Positions 14,812 through 23,134 of a DNA stretch of 64,000 nucleotides are shown here, piece after piece. The DNA comes from AR5 sp035762565 (GTDB lineage Bacteria > Methylomirabilota > Methylomirabilia > Rokubacteriales > CSP1-6). The notes under the pieces were generated by a model. It had not been told where the DNA came from. It worked only from the letters and a program-made list of their open reading frames with translations, and searched no databases. The stretch spans positions 9,620 to 73,619 of the forward strand of contig DASTOJ010000206.1 of the NCBI GenBank assembly GCA_035762565.1, given 5' to 3'. The position numbers and the translations under genes were made by a program. Each line of letters starts with the position of its first letter. The stretch's first letter is position 1.

Positions 14812-16610
14812 TGGACACGCTGGCGCCCACGCTGCCCGCGATGCTGGCCCGCCAGGCCGCCACCCGCGGCGACCGGCTGGCCCTGCGGTACAAGGCGCAC
14901 GGGATCTGGCACCGCGTGACGTGGCGCGCGTACGCGGACGCCGTCGACACGGTCGCCGCTGCGCTCCTGGCCTTCGGGCTGGGGCCGCAGGACAACGTCG
15001 CGGTCATCGGGGACAACCGGCCGGAGTGGCTCTACTGCCACCTCGGGATCCAGACCGCCGGCGGGGTGACGGTGGGGGTCTATCCGACCTCGGCGCCCGA
15101 GCAGATCCGCTACCTGCTCAACCACTCGGAGGCCCGGCTGATCTTCGTCGAGAACGAGGAGCAGCTCGACAAGGTGTTGACGATCGCCGGCGAGACCCGC
15201 CTCGAGCGCCTGGTGGTGTGGGACGCCAAGGGGTTGTGGGGGTTCACCGACGATCGGGTGACGTTCTTCGAGGATTTCCTCAAGCAGGGCCTGGCTTTCG
15301 CCGAGCGCCACCCGATCGCCGTCGCCGCCCGGCGCGACGCCGTCGCCCCCGACGATACGGCGATGATCATCTACACCTCGGGCACCACCGGGCCCCCCAA
15401 GGGCGCCATGCTGTCGCACCGCTCGATCATGTGGGGCATCGGCGCCGGCGCCATGGTCAACCCGGTCGGGCCGGACGACGAGGTGATCTCGTACCTGCCG
15501 TTCGCCCACGTCTACGAGAACCTGGTCTCGGTGTTCGGGGCCATCGGCAACGGCTATGTCGTCAACTTCGTGGAGAGCCTGGACACGCTCTTTCAGAACC
15601 TGCGCGAGGTGTCGCCCACCTACTTCGGCTCCGTCCCCCGCATCTGGGAGAAGCTGGCCTCCACCGTCGAGCTGCGCATGGCCGACTCCACCCGGGTAAA
15701 GCGCGCCGCCCATCGCGCCGCGGTCGGGATCGGGCGCCGGTGGGTGCGAGCGCGCTTCGGCGGCGGCGGCATTCCCGCCTCGCTGGCCCTGGCCTACCGG
15801 CTCGCGTACTGGAGCGTGCTGCTGCCGCTCAAGCGCCGGCTCGGCTTCGACCGGATCCGCCTGGCCGTCTGCGGCGCCGCGCCGGCCTCGCCCGAGCTGT
15901 TCGACTTCTACTGGGCGCTCGGCATCCCGCTGGTCGAGGGGTACGGATTGACGGAGTCCACCGGCGTCATCTCGGTCCAGCGCGTGGCCGCCCCGCGATT
16001 GGGGACGGTGGGCGAGCCGTTGCCGGGTATCGAGGTGCGGCTGGAGGCCGACGGCGAGATCCTCACGCGCGGGCCCCACGTGTTCAAGGGCTACTTCAAG
16101 GACCCCGAGCTGACGGCGCAGACGATCGACGGCGAGGGCTGGCTGCACACCGGCGACGTCGGGGCGTGGGACGGCACCCACCTCAAGATCCTCGACCGCA
16201 AGAAGGACATCATCATCACCGCCGGCGGCAAGAACATCACGCCGGCCTACATCGAGAACAAGCTGAAGTTCAGCCCCTATATCCAGGACGCCGTGGTGAT
16301 CGGCGACGGGCGCCGCTACCTCGCCGCGCTGATCCTCATCGACGAGGACAACGTCACCAAGTTCGCCCAGGACCACCGCATCCCGTTCACGACCTTCCAG
16401 GACCTCACCCAAAATCCAGGGGTCGTGCGGCTGATCGGCGACGAGGTGGACAAGGTCAACCGGACGCTCTCGCAGGTGGAGACGATCAAGAAGTTCGCCC
16501 TGCTGCCGCGACGCTTCTACGAGGAGGAGGGCGACGTGACGCCCACCAAGAAGGTCAAGCGGCGGGCCCTGGAGGCCCGCTACGCCGACCTGATCGCCTC
16601 GCTGTACTGA
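14811..16610 (+). CDS. AMP-dependent long-chain acyl-CoA synthetase-like enzyme
   Basis: 599 residues. It activates a carboxylic acid through an acyl-adenylate to the CoA thioester. The P-loop-like motif YTSGTTGPPKG (about residue 185), the VEGYGLTEST adenylate motif, and the hinge/catalytic region GWLHTGDVG with LDRKKDIIITAGGKN are all present, as in FadD15-type proteins. ATG 14811 has GGAGGAG six bases upstream; the alternative ATG 14805 has no spacing. Its place inside the transporter operon, between livF and livM homologues, suggests it esterifies the imported acid and traps it in the cell. The chain length of the substrate is not predictable. Confidence 0.92.
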   Translation: MDTLAPTLPAMLARQAATRGDRLALRYKAHGIWHRVTWRAYADAVDTVAAALLAFGLGPQDNVAVIGDNRPEWLYCHLGIQTAGGVTVGVYPTSAPEQIRYLLNHSEARLIFVENEEQLDKVLTIAGETRLERLVVWDAKGLWGFTDDRVTFFEDFLKQGLAFAERHPIAVAARRDAVAPDDTAMIIYTSGTTGPPKGAMLSHRSIMWGIGAGAMVNPVGPDDEVISYLPFAHVYENLVSVFGAIGNGYVVNFVESLDTLFQNLREVSPTYFGSVPRIWEKLASTVELRMADSTRVKRAAHRAAVGIGRRWVRARFGGGGIPASLALAYRLAYWSVLLPLKRRLGFDRIRLAVCGAAPASPELFDFYWALGIPLVEGYGLTESTGVISVQRVAAPRLGTVGEPLPGIEVRLEADGEILTRGPHVFKGYFKDPELTAQTIDGEGWLHTGDVGAWDGTHLKILDRKKDIIITAGGKNITPAYIENKLKFSPYIQDAVVIGDGRRYLAALILIDEDNVTKFAQDHRIPFTTFQDLTQNPGVVRLIGDEVDKVNRTLSQVETIKKFALLPRRFYEEEGDVTPTKKVKRRALEARYADLIASLY

Positions 16611-16618
16611 GGGAGCCG

Positions 16619-17599
16619 GTGGACCTCGTCGAGTCGTATCGCGACGACCTGAGATTCGCGCGCAAGCCGGTCACGCGCGGGCTGCTCACGCTGCTGCTGG
16701 CGGCGCTGGCCGTGTTCCCGTGGGTGGCGCCGGACTACATGGTGTTCCTGGCCACCCTGGTCGCCCTCTACTCGATCGGCGTCATGGGTCAGAACATCCT
16801 CATCGGCTACACGGGCCAGATCTCGTTCGGCCAGGCCGGCTTCCTCGCCATCGGCGCCTTCACCTTCGGGCATCTGCGGATCTGGGGGGCGCCCTTCCCG
16901 CTCGCGCTGCTGGGGGCCGGCCTGCTGGCCGCGGTCGCCGGCGTGGTGGTCGGCTTCCCCTCGCTCCGGCTCAAGGGGCCGTATCTGTCGATCGCCACAC
17001 TCGGCTTCGGCGTCGCCGTGTACCAGGTCTTCGTCAACTACGAAGCACTCTCGGGCGGCCGCTCGGGGCTGGCCATCGCCAAGCTGACGCCGATGTTCGG
17101 CCTGTCGAAGCTCCGCTGGGAGTACTACGTCTACGTGCTGCTGCTGGCCGCCTTCACCCTGGTCACGGCCAACCTGGTCTCGTCCTACGTGGGGCGCGCC
17201 TTCATCGCCATCCGCGACTCCGACATCGCAGCCGAGGTCAACGGCGTGAACCTCACGCGCTACAAGCTGCTGGCATTCGCCGTCTCCTCCTTCTACACGG
17301 GCGTGCACGGCGCCCTCTACGCGCAGGTGCTCGGGCACATCGAGCCCCAGATCTTCAACGTGCTGGAATCCATCACCCTGTTCGTGGCGGTCATCATCGG
17401 CGGGCTGGCCTCCATCGAGGGCTCGATCCTGGGCGCCGCCTTCGTGCTGATCGTGCCCAAGGTCTTCTCCGAGTTCCGCGAGATGGTGCCGGTGGTCTAC
17501 GGCGTGGCGATCCTGCTCGTGCTGATCTTCGAGCCCCTCGGACTGTTCGGGCGATGGCTGAAGACACGCCTCTACTTCCAGCTCTGGCCCTTCCGCTAG
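16619..17599 (+). CDS. ABC transporter permease, LivM type
   Basis: 326 residues from GTG 16619. About nine to ten membrane segments are visible. The LivM landmarks GQISFGQAGF, the permease loop IAIRDSDIAAEVNGVNLTRYKLLAFAVS-type EAA region (about residues 195-225) and the EGSILGA segment are present. A cytoplasmic N-terminal stretch of about 18 residues is charged. It pairs with the LivH-type permease at 17666. Confidence 0.9.
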   Translation: MDLVESYRDDLRFARKPVTRGLLTLLLAALAVFPWVAPDYMVFLATLVALYSIGVMGQNILIGYTGQISFGQAGFLAIGAFTFGHLRIWGAPFPLALLGAGLLAAVAGVVVGFPSLRLKGPYLSIATLGFGVAVYQVFVNYEALSGGRSGLAIAKLTPMFGLSKLRWEYYVYVLLLAAFTLVTANLVSSYVGRAFIAIRDSDIAAEVNGVNLTRYKLLAFAVSSFYTGVHGALYAQVLGHIEPQIFNVLESITLFVAVIIGGLASIEGSILGAAFVLIVPKVFSEFREMVPVVYGVAILLVLIFEPLGLFGRWLKTRLYFQLWPFR

Positions 17600-17665
17600 C
17601 CGGTCGCCGATAATGGCGACCGGCGCGCGTGCCGGGGGGCGGCGAGCGCGGGCGGAGGGTTCGTG

Positions 17666-18547
17666 ATGGAGAGGTGGCTGCAGTATGGGTTGACGGGGTT
17701 GTCGGCGGGGAGCTTGTACGCGATGGTGGCGCTGGGGATCGTGCTGATCTACCGGTCCACGCGGGTGCTGAACTTCGCCCATGGCGACGTCGCCACGGTG
17801 GCCACGTTCGTGGCGTTCACGCTGCTCTCGCGCGGGTTCTCCTTCCCGGTCGCCCTGCTCGGCAGCCTGGCGACCGGCGCGGTCGTCGGGACCGGGTTCT
17901 ACTTCGTGGTCCTCGTCCGGGCCCAGCGGCGCGGCGCCAACCTGCTCGGCATGGTGATCCTCACCCTCGGCCTGGCCCTGATGATCCAGGGCGTGGTGGT
18001 CTACCTGTGGGGCGCCGAGCCGGTCTCGCTGCCGTTCCCCATCTCCGACACGAAGACGTACGCGCTGGGCGGCGTGGTCGTGAGCCAGCTGTCGCTGGCC
18101 ACGATGGCGGCCGGGGTTGCCGGCTCGCTGCTGCTGTACCTGCTCGTGCAGAAGACGCGCCTGGGCCTGGCCATGCGCGCGACCTCCGAGAACGTCATGG
18201 CCGCCCAGACGCTCGGGATCCCGACCCGGCGGGTCCTGGGCGTGTCGTGGGCGGCGGCGTCCGCGCTCGGGGTGGTGGCGGGGATCTTCCTGGCTCCCGC
18301 GCTGCTGCTCGACCCCTTCTTCATGCTGGATCCCTTCCTCAAAGGCTTCGCCGCCGCGGTGCTGGGCGGTTTGAACAGCCTGCCCGGGGCCGTGGTCGGC
18401 GCGCTGCTCCTGGGCGTGGCGGAGTCCTGGACCGGTGCCTACCTGACCATCCAGTTCAAGAACACGCTCGCCTTCGTGATCATCATCCTGGTGCTGCTCG
18501 TCCGTCCTGAAGGTCTGCTGGGCAAGGAATTCAAGGAGCGGGTGTAG
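17666..18547 (+). CDS. ABC transporter permease, LivH type
   Basis: 293 residues from ATG 17666; GTG immediately before it is also in frame but CGGAGGG is better spaced to the ATG. It shows about eight membrane segments with the family motifs LNFAHGD near residue 38, MRATSEN in the cytoplasmic loop, and GLNSLPGAVVGALLLG. It forms the transport channel with the LivM-type protein. It is the last gene of the operon; the convergent Uma2 gene ends 16 bases later. Confidence 0.91.
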   Translation: MERWLQYGLTGLSAGSLYAMVALGIVLIYRSTRVLNFAHGDVATVATFVAFTLLSRGFSFPVALLGSLATGAVVGTGFYFVVLVRAQRRGANLLGMVILTLGLALMIQGVVVYLWGAEPVSLPFPISDTKTYALGGVVVSQLSLATMAAGVAGSLLLYLLVQKTRLGLAMRATSENVMAAQTLGIPTRRVLGVSWAAASALGVVAGIFLAPALLLDPFFMLDPFLKGFAAAVLGGLNSLPGAVVGALLLGVAESWTGAYLTIQFKNTLAFVIIILVLLVRPEGLLGKEFKERV

Positions 18548-18563
18548 CCGGGCGGCCGGGACG

Positions 18564-19124
18564 TCAGACGAAGATGGCGGCGACGTCGATCGGGTCGTCC
18601 GGGAACGCCAGCGTGGCGACGGCGTCGCCGGCGACCGCCTGCCGGTGCTCCCGATATCGAGGGCCGGAAGGCGAGCGGTACACGTGGACGGTGTCGGAGT
18701 TCGCGTCGACGACCCAGTATTCCCCGATGCCGGCCAGCGCGTAGAGGGCGAGCTTGACGGTCCGGTCGTATTCGAGCGAGGTGTCCGCGACCTCGATGAC
18801 GAGCAGGACGTCGTGCGTCGTGGCGCCGGCGCGCCGGTAGGAGCGAGCGCGGAGCAGTGCCAGGTCGGGCTGGGGCAGGGACCGCGGGGGCACGCGAATG
18901 GGGCCCTGAACGCGCACCCGAGCCCGATCGCCGGCGAGCCTCACGAACACGTGCGTCAGGTTCGTCACGAGCGCCGCGTGCGGATCACCGATCGGGCTCA
19001 TCTCGACGATCTCGCCCTCGATGAGCTCGACCCGGTCGTCCTGCTTGAGGATGCCCGTCTCCACCATGCGCTCGTACTCCTCGATGGTGAAGCGCCGCCG
19101 TGGTCGTTCGACGCGGGCTGCCAT
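18564..19124 (-). CDS. Uma2 family protein (DUF820, restriction-endonuclease-like fold)
   Basis: 186 residues from ATG at 19124. An in-frame upstream ATG at 19241 adds 39 residues with no family similarity. The Uma2 pattern is visible: FTIEEYERMVETGIL, the acidic VELIEGEIVEM, PQPDLALL and VLLVIEVADTSLEYDRTVKLALYA-type block (about residues 115-140), with D-ExK-like catalytic spacing. The fold is PD-(D/E)xK but the natural substrate is unknown. It is a single gene, common as paralogous sets in cyanobacteria and Chloroflexi. Confidence 0.88.
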   Translation of the reverse strand: MAARVERPRRRFTIEEYERMVETGILKQDDRVELIEGEIVEMSPIGDPHAALVTNLTHVFVRLAGDRARVRVQGPIRVPPRSLPQPDLALLRARSYRRAGATTHDVLLVIEVADTSLEYDRTVKLALYALAGIGEYWVVDANSDTVHVYRSPSGPRYREHRQAVAGDAVATLAFPDDPIDVAAIFV

Positions 19125-19222
19125 GCCGAACCTCCGCCGCCAGTATACGCGGGACCCATGCCGATGCCGGGAGGCTACGCCGCTCGTGAGGCGCCCCGAA
19201 AAGACGCGGGATGGATACACCG

Positions 19223-19250
19223 TTGCCCGCGTCCCGCGCATCGTTTAAAC
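19223..19250 (+). promoter_or_regulatory. Candidate promoter of the ferritin-like/accC cluster
   Basis: TTGCCC (19223-19228), 16-base spacer, TTAAAC (19245-19250), 40 bases before the start at 19291. Reasonable but not strong sigma-70 match, and the most A/T-rich patch in the gap. Confidence 0.5.
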
Positions 19251-19290
19251 TCACTGAACAGCAATTCATTCGACGGTTGGAGAGACCCTG

Positions 19291-20046
19291 ATGGAACGCC
19301 CGATCGCTTACGACAAGCTCGCGCGCGAGGACCGCTTCGTGCGGATGCGCACGCGCGACGTCGGCGCCCTGAAGATCGAGCAGGGGCTGCCGCCGTTTCC
19401 CGACCTGACCAGCCGCGAGTCGATGCGCGACCGCGTGCACGGCATCCTGGTCGGCGAGCTGCAAGCGATGGAGGGCGCCGGGCGCACGGTCTGCGACTTC
19501 CCCGACGCCCCGTGGGAGTTCACCATGGACATGGCCCGCCAGGTCTGGGACGAGTCGCGCCACGTGGAGACGTACCTGGGTCTGCTCGACCACCTCGGCG
19601 GGCGCGTCGGCGAGTTCCCGGAGACGACGCTGCTCTGGCGGTGCGCGTGCGCGGAGGACGCCGCCGCCCGTGTGGCCGGCGTCAACCGCGGCCTCGAAGG
19701 CCTGGCCTGCGACGTCTTCAACCAGCTCATCCACATCGCCCGGAAGATCGGCGACCCCGTCATCGAGCGCTCGGTGGACTACGTGCTGGCCGACGAGATC
19801 ACCCACGTCCGCATGGGCTCGCGCTGGCTCAACGAGCTGACCAGGGGCGAGCCGGAGCGGCGGCGGCGGGCCGTCGAGTTCCAGGACTCCATCGACGAGC
19901 GCTTCAACCTCGGGGGTCAGCGCCGGGACGGGCACCACGACGACGTGCCGATCTCGATCGCCAAGGACGCTCGGCGGCTGGCGGGATTCACCGAAGAGGA
20001 GATCGAGCGGCTCGTCAAGAGCACGCAGCGCTCCCAGGTGTACTAG
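19291..20046 (+). CDS. Ferritin-like di-iron protein (DUF455-like)
   Basis: 251 residues, largely helical. The residues GELQAMEGAGR, WDESRHVETY, NRGLEGLACDVF and ADEITHVRMGSRWL give two ExxH-type pairs plus bridging glutamates in the order of ferritin-like di-iron proteins. Relatives are described as DUF455/MiaE-like; no enzymatic activity can be assigned. It ends with TAG, directly followed in the same frame by a second ferritin-like reading frame. Confidence 0.78.
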   Translation: MERPIAYDKLAREDRFVRMRTRDVGALKIEQGLPPFPDLTSRESMRDRVHGILVGELQAMEGAGRTVCDFPDAPWEFTMDMARQVWDESRHVETYLGLLDHLGGRVGEFPETTLLWRCACAEDAAARVAGVNRGLEGLACDVFNQLIHIARKIGDPVIERSVDYVLADEITHVRMGSRWLNELTRGEPERRRRAVEFQDSIDERFNLGGQRRDGHHDDVPISIAKDARRLAGFTEEEIERLVKSTQRSQVY

Positions 20047-21024
20047 CTGGCTGCCCACCCGCTCGCCGGCCACTTCTCCGTCGACCTCGCCGCCAGGCGT
20101 ATCCGCCACTACCGCTACATCGAGGAGCGGATGATGCGCGTGCTCGGAGGCTGGATCGCGCTCACGCCCGAGCTCCCCGCCAAGCTCCTGTTCGGCCGGC
20201 ACGTCTGGGACTGCGCGCAGCACGCCGACCTCTGGGGCCGCCGCCTGCCCGAGCTGCGCGCGCCCGCCCAGCAGTCGGAGCCGGCCGGTCCCGCCGTGGT
20301 GGCGTGGCTGGATCTCATGGAGACGGCCGAGGCGCCCGGCCAGACGGTCGAGCGGGTGACGGCGATTTACCGGGTGCTCAAGCCTCACCTGGCGACCGTC
20401 TACGAGCGCCATCTGGCCGTGGCCAACCCCGTGTACGAGCCGCCCACGCGTCGCATCCTGACCCGCGCGATCGACGAGGAGCGCCGCCACGGGGCCGCCG
20501 GCGCCGTCGTGCTCGACCGGCTGACCGCGGGCGACCGCGCGCTGGCCGAGCGCGCGCACGCCTGGGAGCGGCGGCTGCTCGAGGCGCTCGAGGCCGCCGG
20601 CGGCGTGACCGGTGACGTCGCGCCACCGCTGATCTCGCCGGCGGCCGTCGCGCCCGCCGCCGCCGTCGTCGCCCAGGATCTGGTACCACCGCCGGCGCCG
20701 TTCGAGCCGCGAGCCGCGCTGGGCGAGCTCGCCGCGCCGCTGGAGGCCCACCTTCGGGCGCTGGCGCGCGCAGACGTCGACGCCGTGCGCCGGGAGGTGG
20801 CCGCCGGCGCCGGGCCGGAGGTGGCCGGCGCCTACGCGGCGCTGCCGGGGCCGTTCGAGCGGGCCGAGGTCGTCGGCTGCGCGCGCATCGGCGTGCAGCG
20901 TGTGGTCAAGCTGCGGCTGCAGGGGCCGCGCGGTCGCGTGCTGCTGCAGGAGCGCTGGCTGCCGTCGGCGGACGGCTGGCGCCTCGCGGCGGTCGAGGTC
21001 ACGGGCACCGAGCCGGCGCCGTAG
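20047..21024 (+). CDS. Second ferritin-like protein, start uncertain (CTG 20047 or ATG 20131)
   Basis: 325 residues if started at the CTG directly after the upstream TAG, 297 if started at ATG 20131. The helix containing RIRHYRYIEERMMRVLGGW spans the ATG, so the real start is likely upstream. There is no ATG, GTG or TTG in frame there, and AGGTG precedes CTG by six bases. Residues about 1-190 are a helical bundle with FGRHVWDCAQHADLW and a second DEERRHG motif; an Ala/Pro linker follows. The last 100 residues form an alpha-beta domain perhaps of the NTF2-like type. Its stop overlaps the accC-like start (TAGTG). Confidence 0.6.
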   Translation: MAAHPLAGHFSVDLAARRIRHYRYIEERMMRVLGGWIALTPELPAKLLFGRHVWDCAQHADLWGRRLPELRAPAQQSEPAGPAVVAWLDLMETAEAPGQTVERVTAIYRVLKPHLATVYERHLAVANPVYEPPTRRILTRAIDEERRHGAAGAVVLDRLTAGDRALAERAHAWERRLLEALEAAGGVTGDVAPPLISPAAVAPAAAVVAQDLVPPPAPFEPRAALGELAAPLEAHLRALARADVDAVRREVAAGAGPEVAGAYAALPGPFERAEVVGCARIGVQRVVKLRLQGPRGRVLLQERWLPSADGWRLAAVEVTGTEPAP

Positions 21025-22367
21025 TGTTCCGCGCCGTCCTCGTCGCCAACCGCGGCGAGATCGCCCGCCGCGTCTTCCGCGCCTGCCGCCGGCTCGGCGT
21101 CGGTACCGTCGCCGTGTACTCCGAGGCGGACCGCGGCGCCCCTCACGTGCGCGAGGCCGACCGCAGCGTGCTGGTGGGGCCCCCGCCGGCGCGCGAGAGC
21201 TACCTGGACGTCGAGCGCCTCCTGGCAGCCGCGCGCGAGAGCGGCGCCGACGCCGTGCACCCGGGCTACGGGTTCCTCTCCGAGAACTGGCGCTTCGCCG
21301 AGGCCTGCGCCCGGGCGGGGCTGGCGTTCATCGGCCCGACCGCCGAGGCGATCCGCGCGATGGGAGACAAGGCCGAGGCGCGCCGGATCATGGCCGGCGC
21401 CGGCGTCCCGACGGTGCCGGGCAGCCCGGGCCCCCTTGCCGACGCCACGGAGGCGGAGGCGCAGGCCGCGGGCATCGGCTTTCCGCTGATCCTCAAGGCG
21501 GCGGGGGGCGGCGGGGGCATCGGGCTGGCGCGGGTCGAGCGCGCCGCCGATCTTCCTGCGGCCTTCGCCACCGCCACCCGCCGGACCCGGTCGGCATTCG
21601 GCAACGCGGCGGTCTACCTGGAGCGCTACCTGGAGCGGCCCCGTCACGTCGAGGTGCAGGTCTTCGGCGACGCGCACGGATCCGTCGTGCACCTGCACGA
21701 GCGCGAGTGCTCGATCCAGCGCCGCCACCAGAAGCTCATCGAGGAATCGCCGGCGCCCGGGCTCGACCCGGCGACCAAGCGCGGGCTCGTCGAGGCCGCG
21801 GTGGCCGGTGCCCGCGCCATCGGCTACGTCAACGCGGGCACGCTGGAGTTCCTGGTCGACGCCGCCGGCCGGTTCTACTTCATCGAGATGAACACCCGCA
21901 TCCAGGTGGAGCATCCGGTGACCGAGGAGGTGACGGGCCTCGACCTCGTGGTCGAGCAGCTGCGGGTGGCCGCCGGCGAGCGGCTGGCGTGGCGTCAGGA
22001 GGCCATCGTCCAGCGCGGGGCGGCGGTGGAGTGTCGGGTGTACGCGGAGGATCCGGACAAGAACTTCCTGCCGTCGCCGGGCACGCTCGCGCGGCTGGAC
22101 CTGCCGGGCGGCGAGGGGATGCGTGTCGAGTCCGGCGTGGAGGCGGGCGGCGTCGTGTCCGTCCACTACGACCCGCTGCTGTTCAAGCTGGTCGCCCACG
22201 GCGGCGGGCGCGCCGAGGCGCTGGCGCGGATGCGGGCCGGGCTGGACGCGACGGTGGTGGAGGGCGTCCGCACGACGATCCCATTCTTGAGGCGGGCGCT
22301 CGACCACCCCGACGTCCGCCGCGGCGCGCTGCACACGCAGATGGTGGACCAGGGCGCCTTCCGCTAA
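21024..22367 (+). CDS. accC: Biotin carboxylase subunit of an acyl-CoA carboxylase
   Basis: 447 residues, a stand-alone biotin carboxylase with no fused carrier. It carboxylates biotin with bicarbonate and ATP. The N-domain is VANRGEIARRVFRA, followed by the ATP-grasp fold and catalytic RIQVEHPVTE with EMN just before it. The glycine-rich loop reads KAAGGGGGIGLARV, with Ile where canonical AccC has Arg, as in some acyl-CoA carboxylase relatives. GTG start overlapping the previous stop. With the carrier at 22397 and transferase at 23135 it makes a three-part enzyme. The accC symbol is by family; the substrate may be propionyl- or another acyl-CoA. Confidence 0.9.
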   Translation: MFRAVLVANRGEIARRVFRACRRLGVGTVAVYSEADRGAPHVREADRSVLVGPPPARESYLDVERLLAAARESGADAVHPGYGFLSENWRFAEACARAGLAFIGPTAEAIRAMGDKAEARRIMAGAGVPTVPGSPGPLADATEAEAQAAGIGFPLILKAAGGGGGIGLARVERAADLPAAFATATRRTRSAFGNAAVYLERYLERPRHVEVQVFGDAHGSVVHLHERECSIQRRHQKLIEESPAPGLDPATKRGLVEAAVAGARAIGYVNAGTLEFLVDAAGRFYFIEMNTRIQVEHPVTEEVTGLDLVVEQLRVAAGERLAWRQEAIVQRGAAVECRVYAEDPDKNFLPSPGTLARLDLPGGEGMRVESGVEAGGVVSVHYDPLLFKLVAHGGGRAEALARMRAGLDATVVEGVRTTIPFLRRALDHPDVRRGALHTQMVDQGAFR

Positions 22368-22396
22368 ACTCTCGGCTCGACAAGGAGCGTTCCCAC

Positions 22397-22612
22397 ATGC
22401 CGGAGGAGATCAAGGCTCACATCACGGGCGTCGTCTTCCAGATCCCCACCCGGCAGGGCGACCGGGTCGGGGCGGGCGATCCCGTCATCGTGCTCGAGTC
22501 GATGAAGATGGAGATCCCGGTCGAGGCGCCGCGGGCGGGCGTGGTCAAGGAGATCCGGGTCCAGGAGGGCCAGACCGTGCAGGAGGGCGACACCGTCGCC
22601 GTCCTGGACTGA
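22397..22612 (+). CDS. Biotin carrier protein (minimal biotinyl domain)
   Basis: 71 residues, only the biotinyl/lipoyl domain. ESMKMEIPV holds the biotinylated lysine in the canonical MKM motif, with IPTRQGDRVGAGD and VQEGQTVQEGD on the two symmetric halves. It shuttles carboxybiotin between the carboxylase at 21024 and the transferase at 23135. ATG 22397 follows AAGGAG. It is shorter than AccB-type BCCP because the thumb and linker are absent. Confidence 0.92.
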   Translation: MPEEIKAHITGVVFQIPTRQGDRVGAGDPVIVLESMKMEIPVEAPRAGVVKEIRVQEGQTVQEGDTVAVLD

Positions 22613-22622
22613 GGAGCCGCCG

Positions 22623-23132
22623 ATGAGCACGGCGATGGTGCGCGACCTGTACGTCTATCACCGCTGGGCCAACCGCGCGCTGTTCGACGTGGCCGCCGCG
22701 CTGGGCGAGGAGGCGTGCGGACGGGAGGCCGGCACGCACTTCAGCGTGCCCACGCTCGCCCGGATGTTCGCGCACGTCTACGGCGCCGACGCGGTCTGGC
22801 TCAACCGCTGGAAAAGCGCGCCGCCCTCGGTCCCGCCGTATCCCGCGCTGGCCTCCATGGCCGAGGTGCGCGCGCGGTGGGACCCGGTCGAGGCCGAGCA
22901 GCGGGCGTTCGTGGACGGGCTGAAGGACGCCGATCTGGAGCGCGTGGTCGAGTACAAGAACACCCAGGGCCGGGCGTTCCGGGCGCCGCTCGGCGTCCTG
23001 CTCCAGCACGTCGCCAACCACGCGACGCACCATCGCAGCGAGATCGCCACGATGCTCACGCTGGTCAGTGGCTCGCCGCCCGACACGGGCATCAGCACCT
23101 GGGAGCTCATCCGGACCGGCCAGCAGCGCTGA
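22623..23132 (+). CDS. DinB/YfiT-like metal-binding protein
   Basis: 169 residues, four-helix bundle type. The three-histidine metal site is visible: His in FAHVYGAD (about residue 52) and the HATHH pair near residues 133-137. Family members include thiol transferases and uncharacterised stress proteins. It sits between carrier and transferase genes of the carboxylase with gaps of ten and two bases, so it is co-transcribed, but a role in carboxylation is not implied by the fold. Confidence 0.85.
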   Translation: MSTAMVRDLYVYHRWANRALFDVAAALGEEACGREAGTHFSVPTLARMFAHVYGADAVWLNRWKSAPPSVPPYPALASMAEVRARWDPVEAEQRAFVDGLKDADLERVVEYKNTQGRAFRAPLGVLLQHVANHATHHRSEIATMLTLVSGSPPDTGISTWELIRTGQQR

Positions 23133-23134
23133 CG

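Noticed and set aside
22623..23132. Calling the DinB-fold gene a DNA polymerase because of the name
   Set aside because: The DinB superfamily here is the YfiT-like four-helix metal-binding family, unrelated to DNA polymerase IV, which is encoded at 10698.
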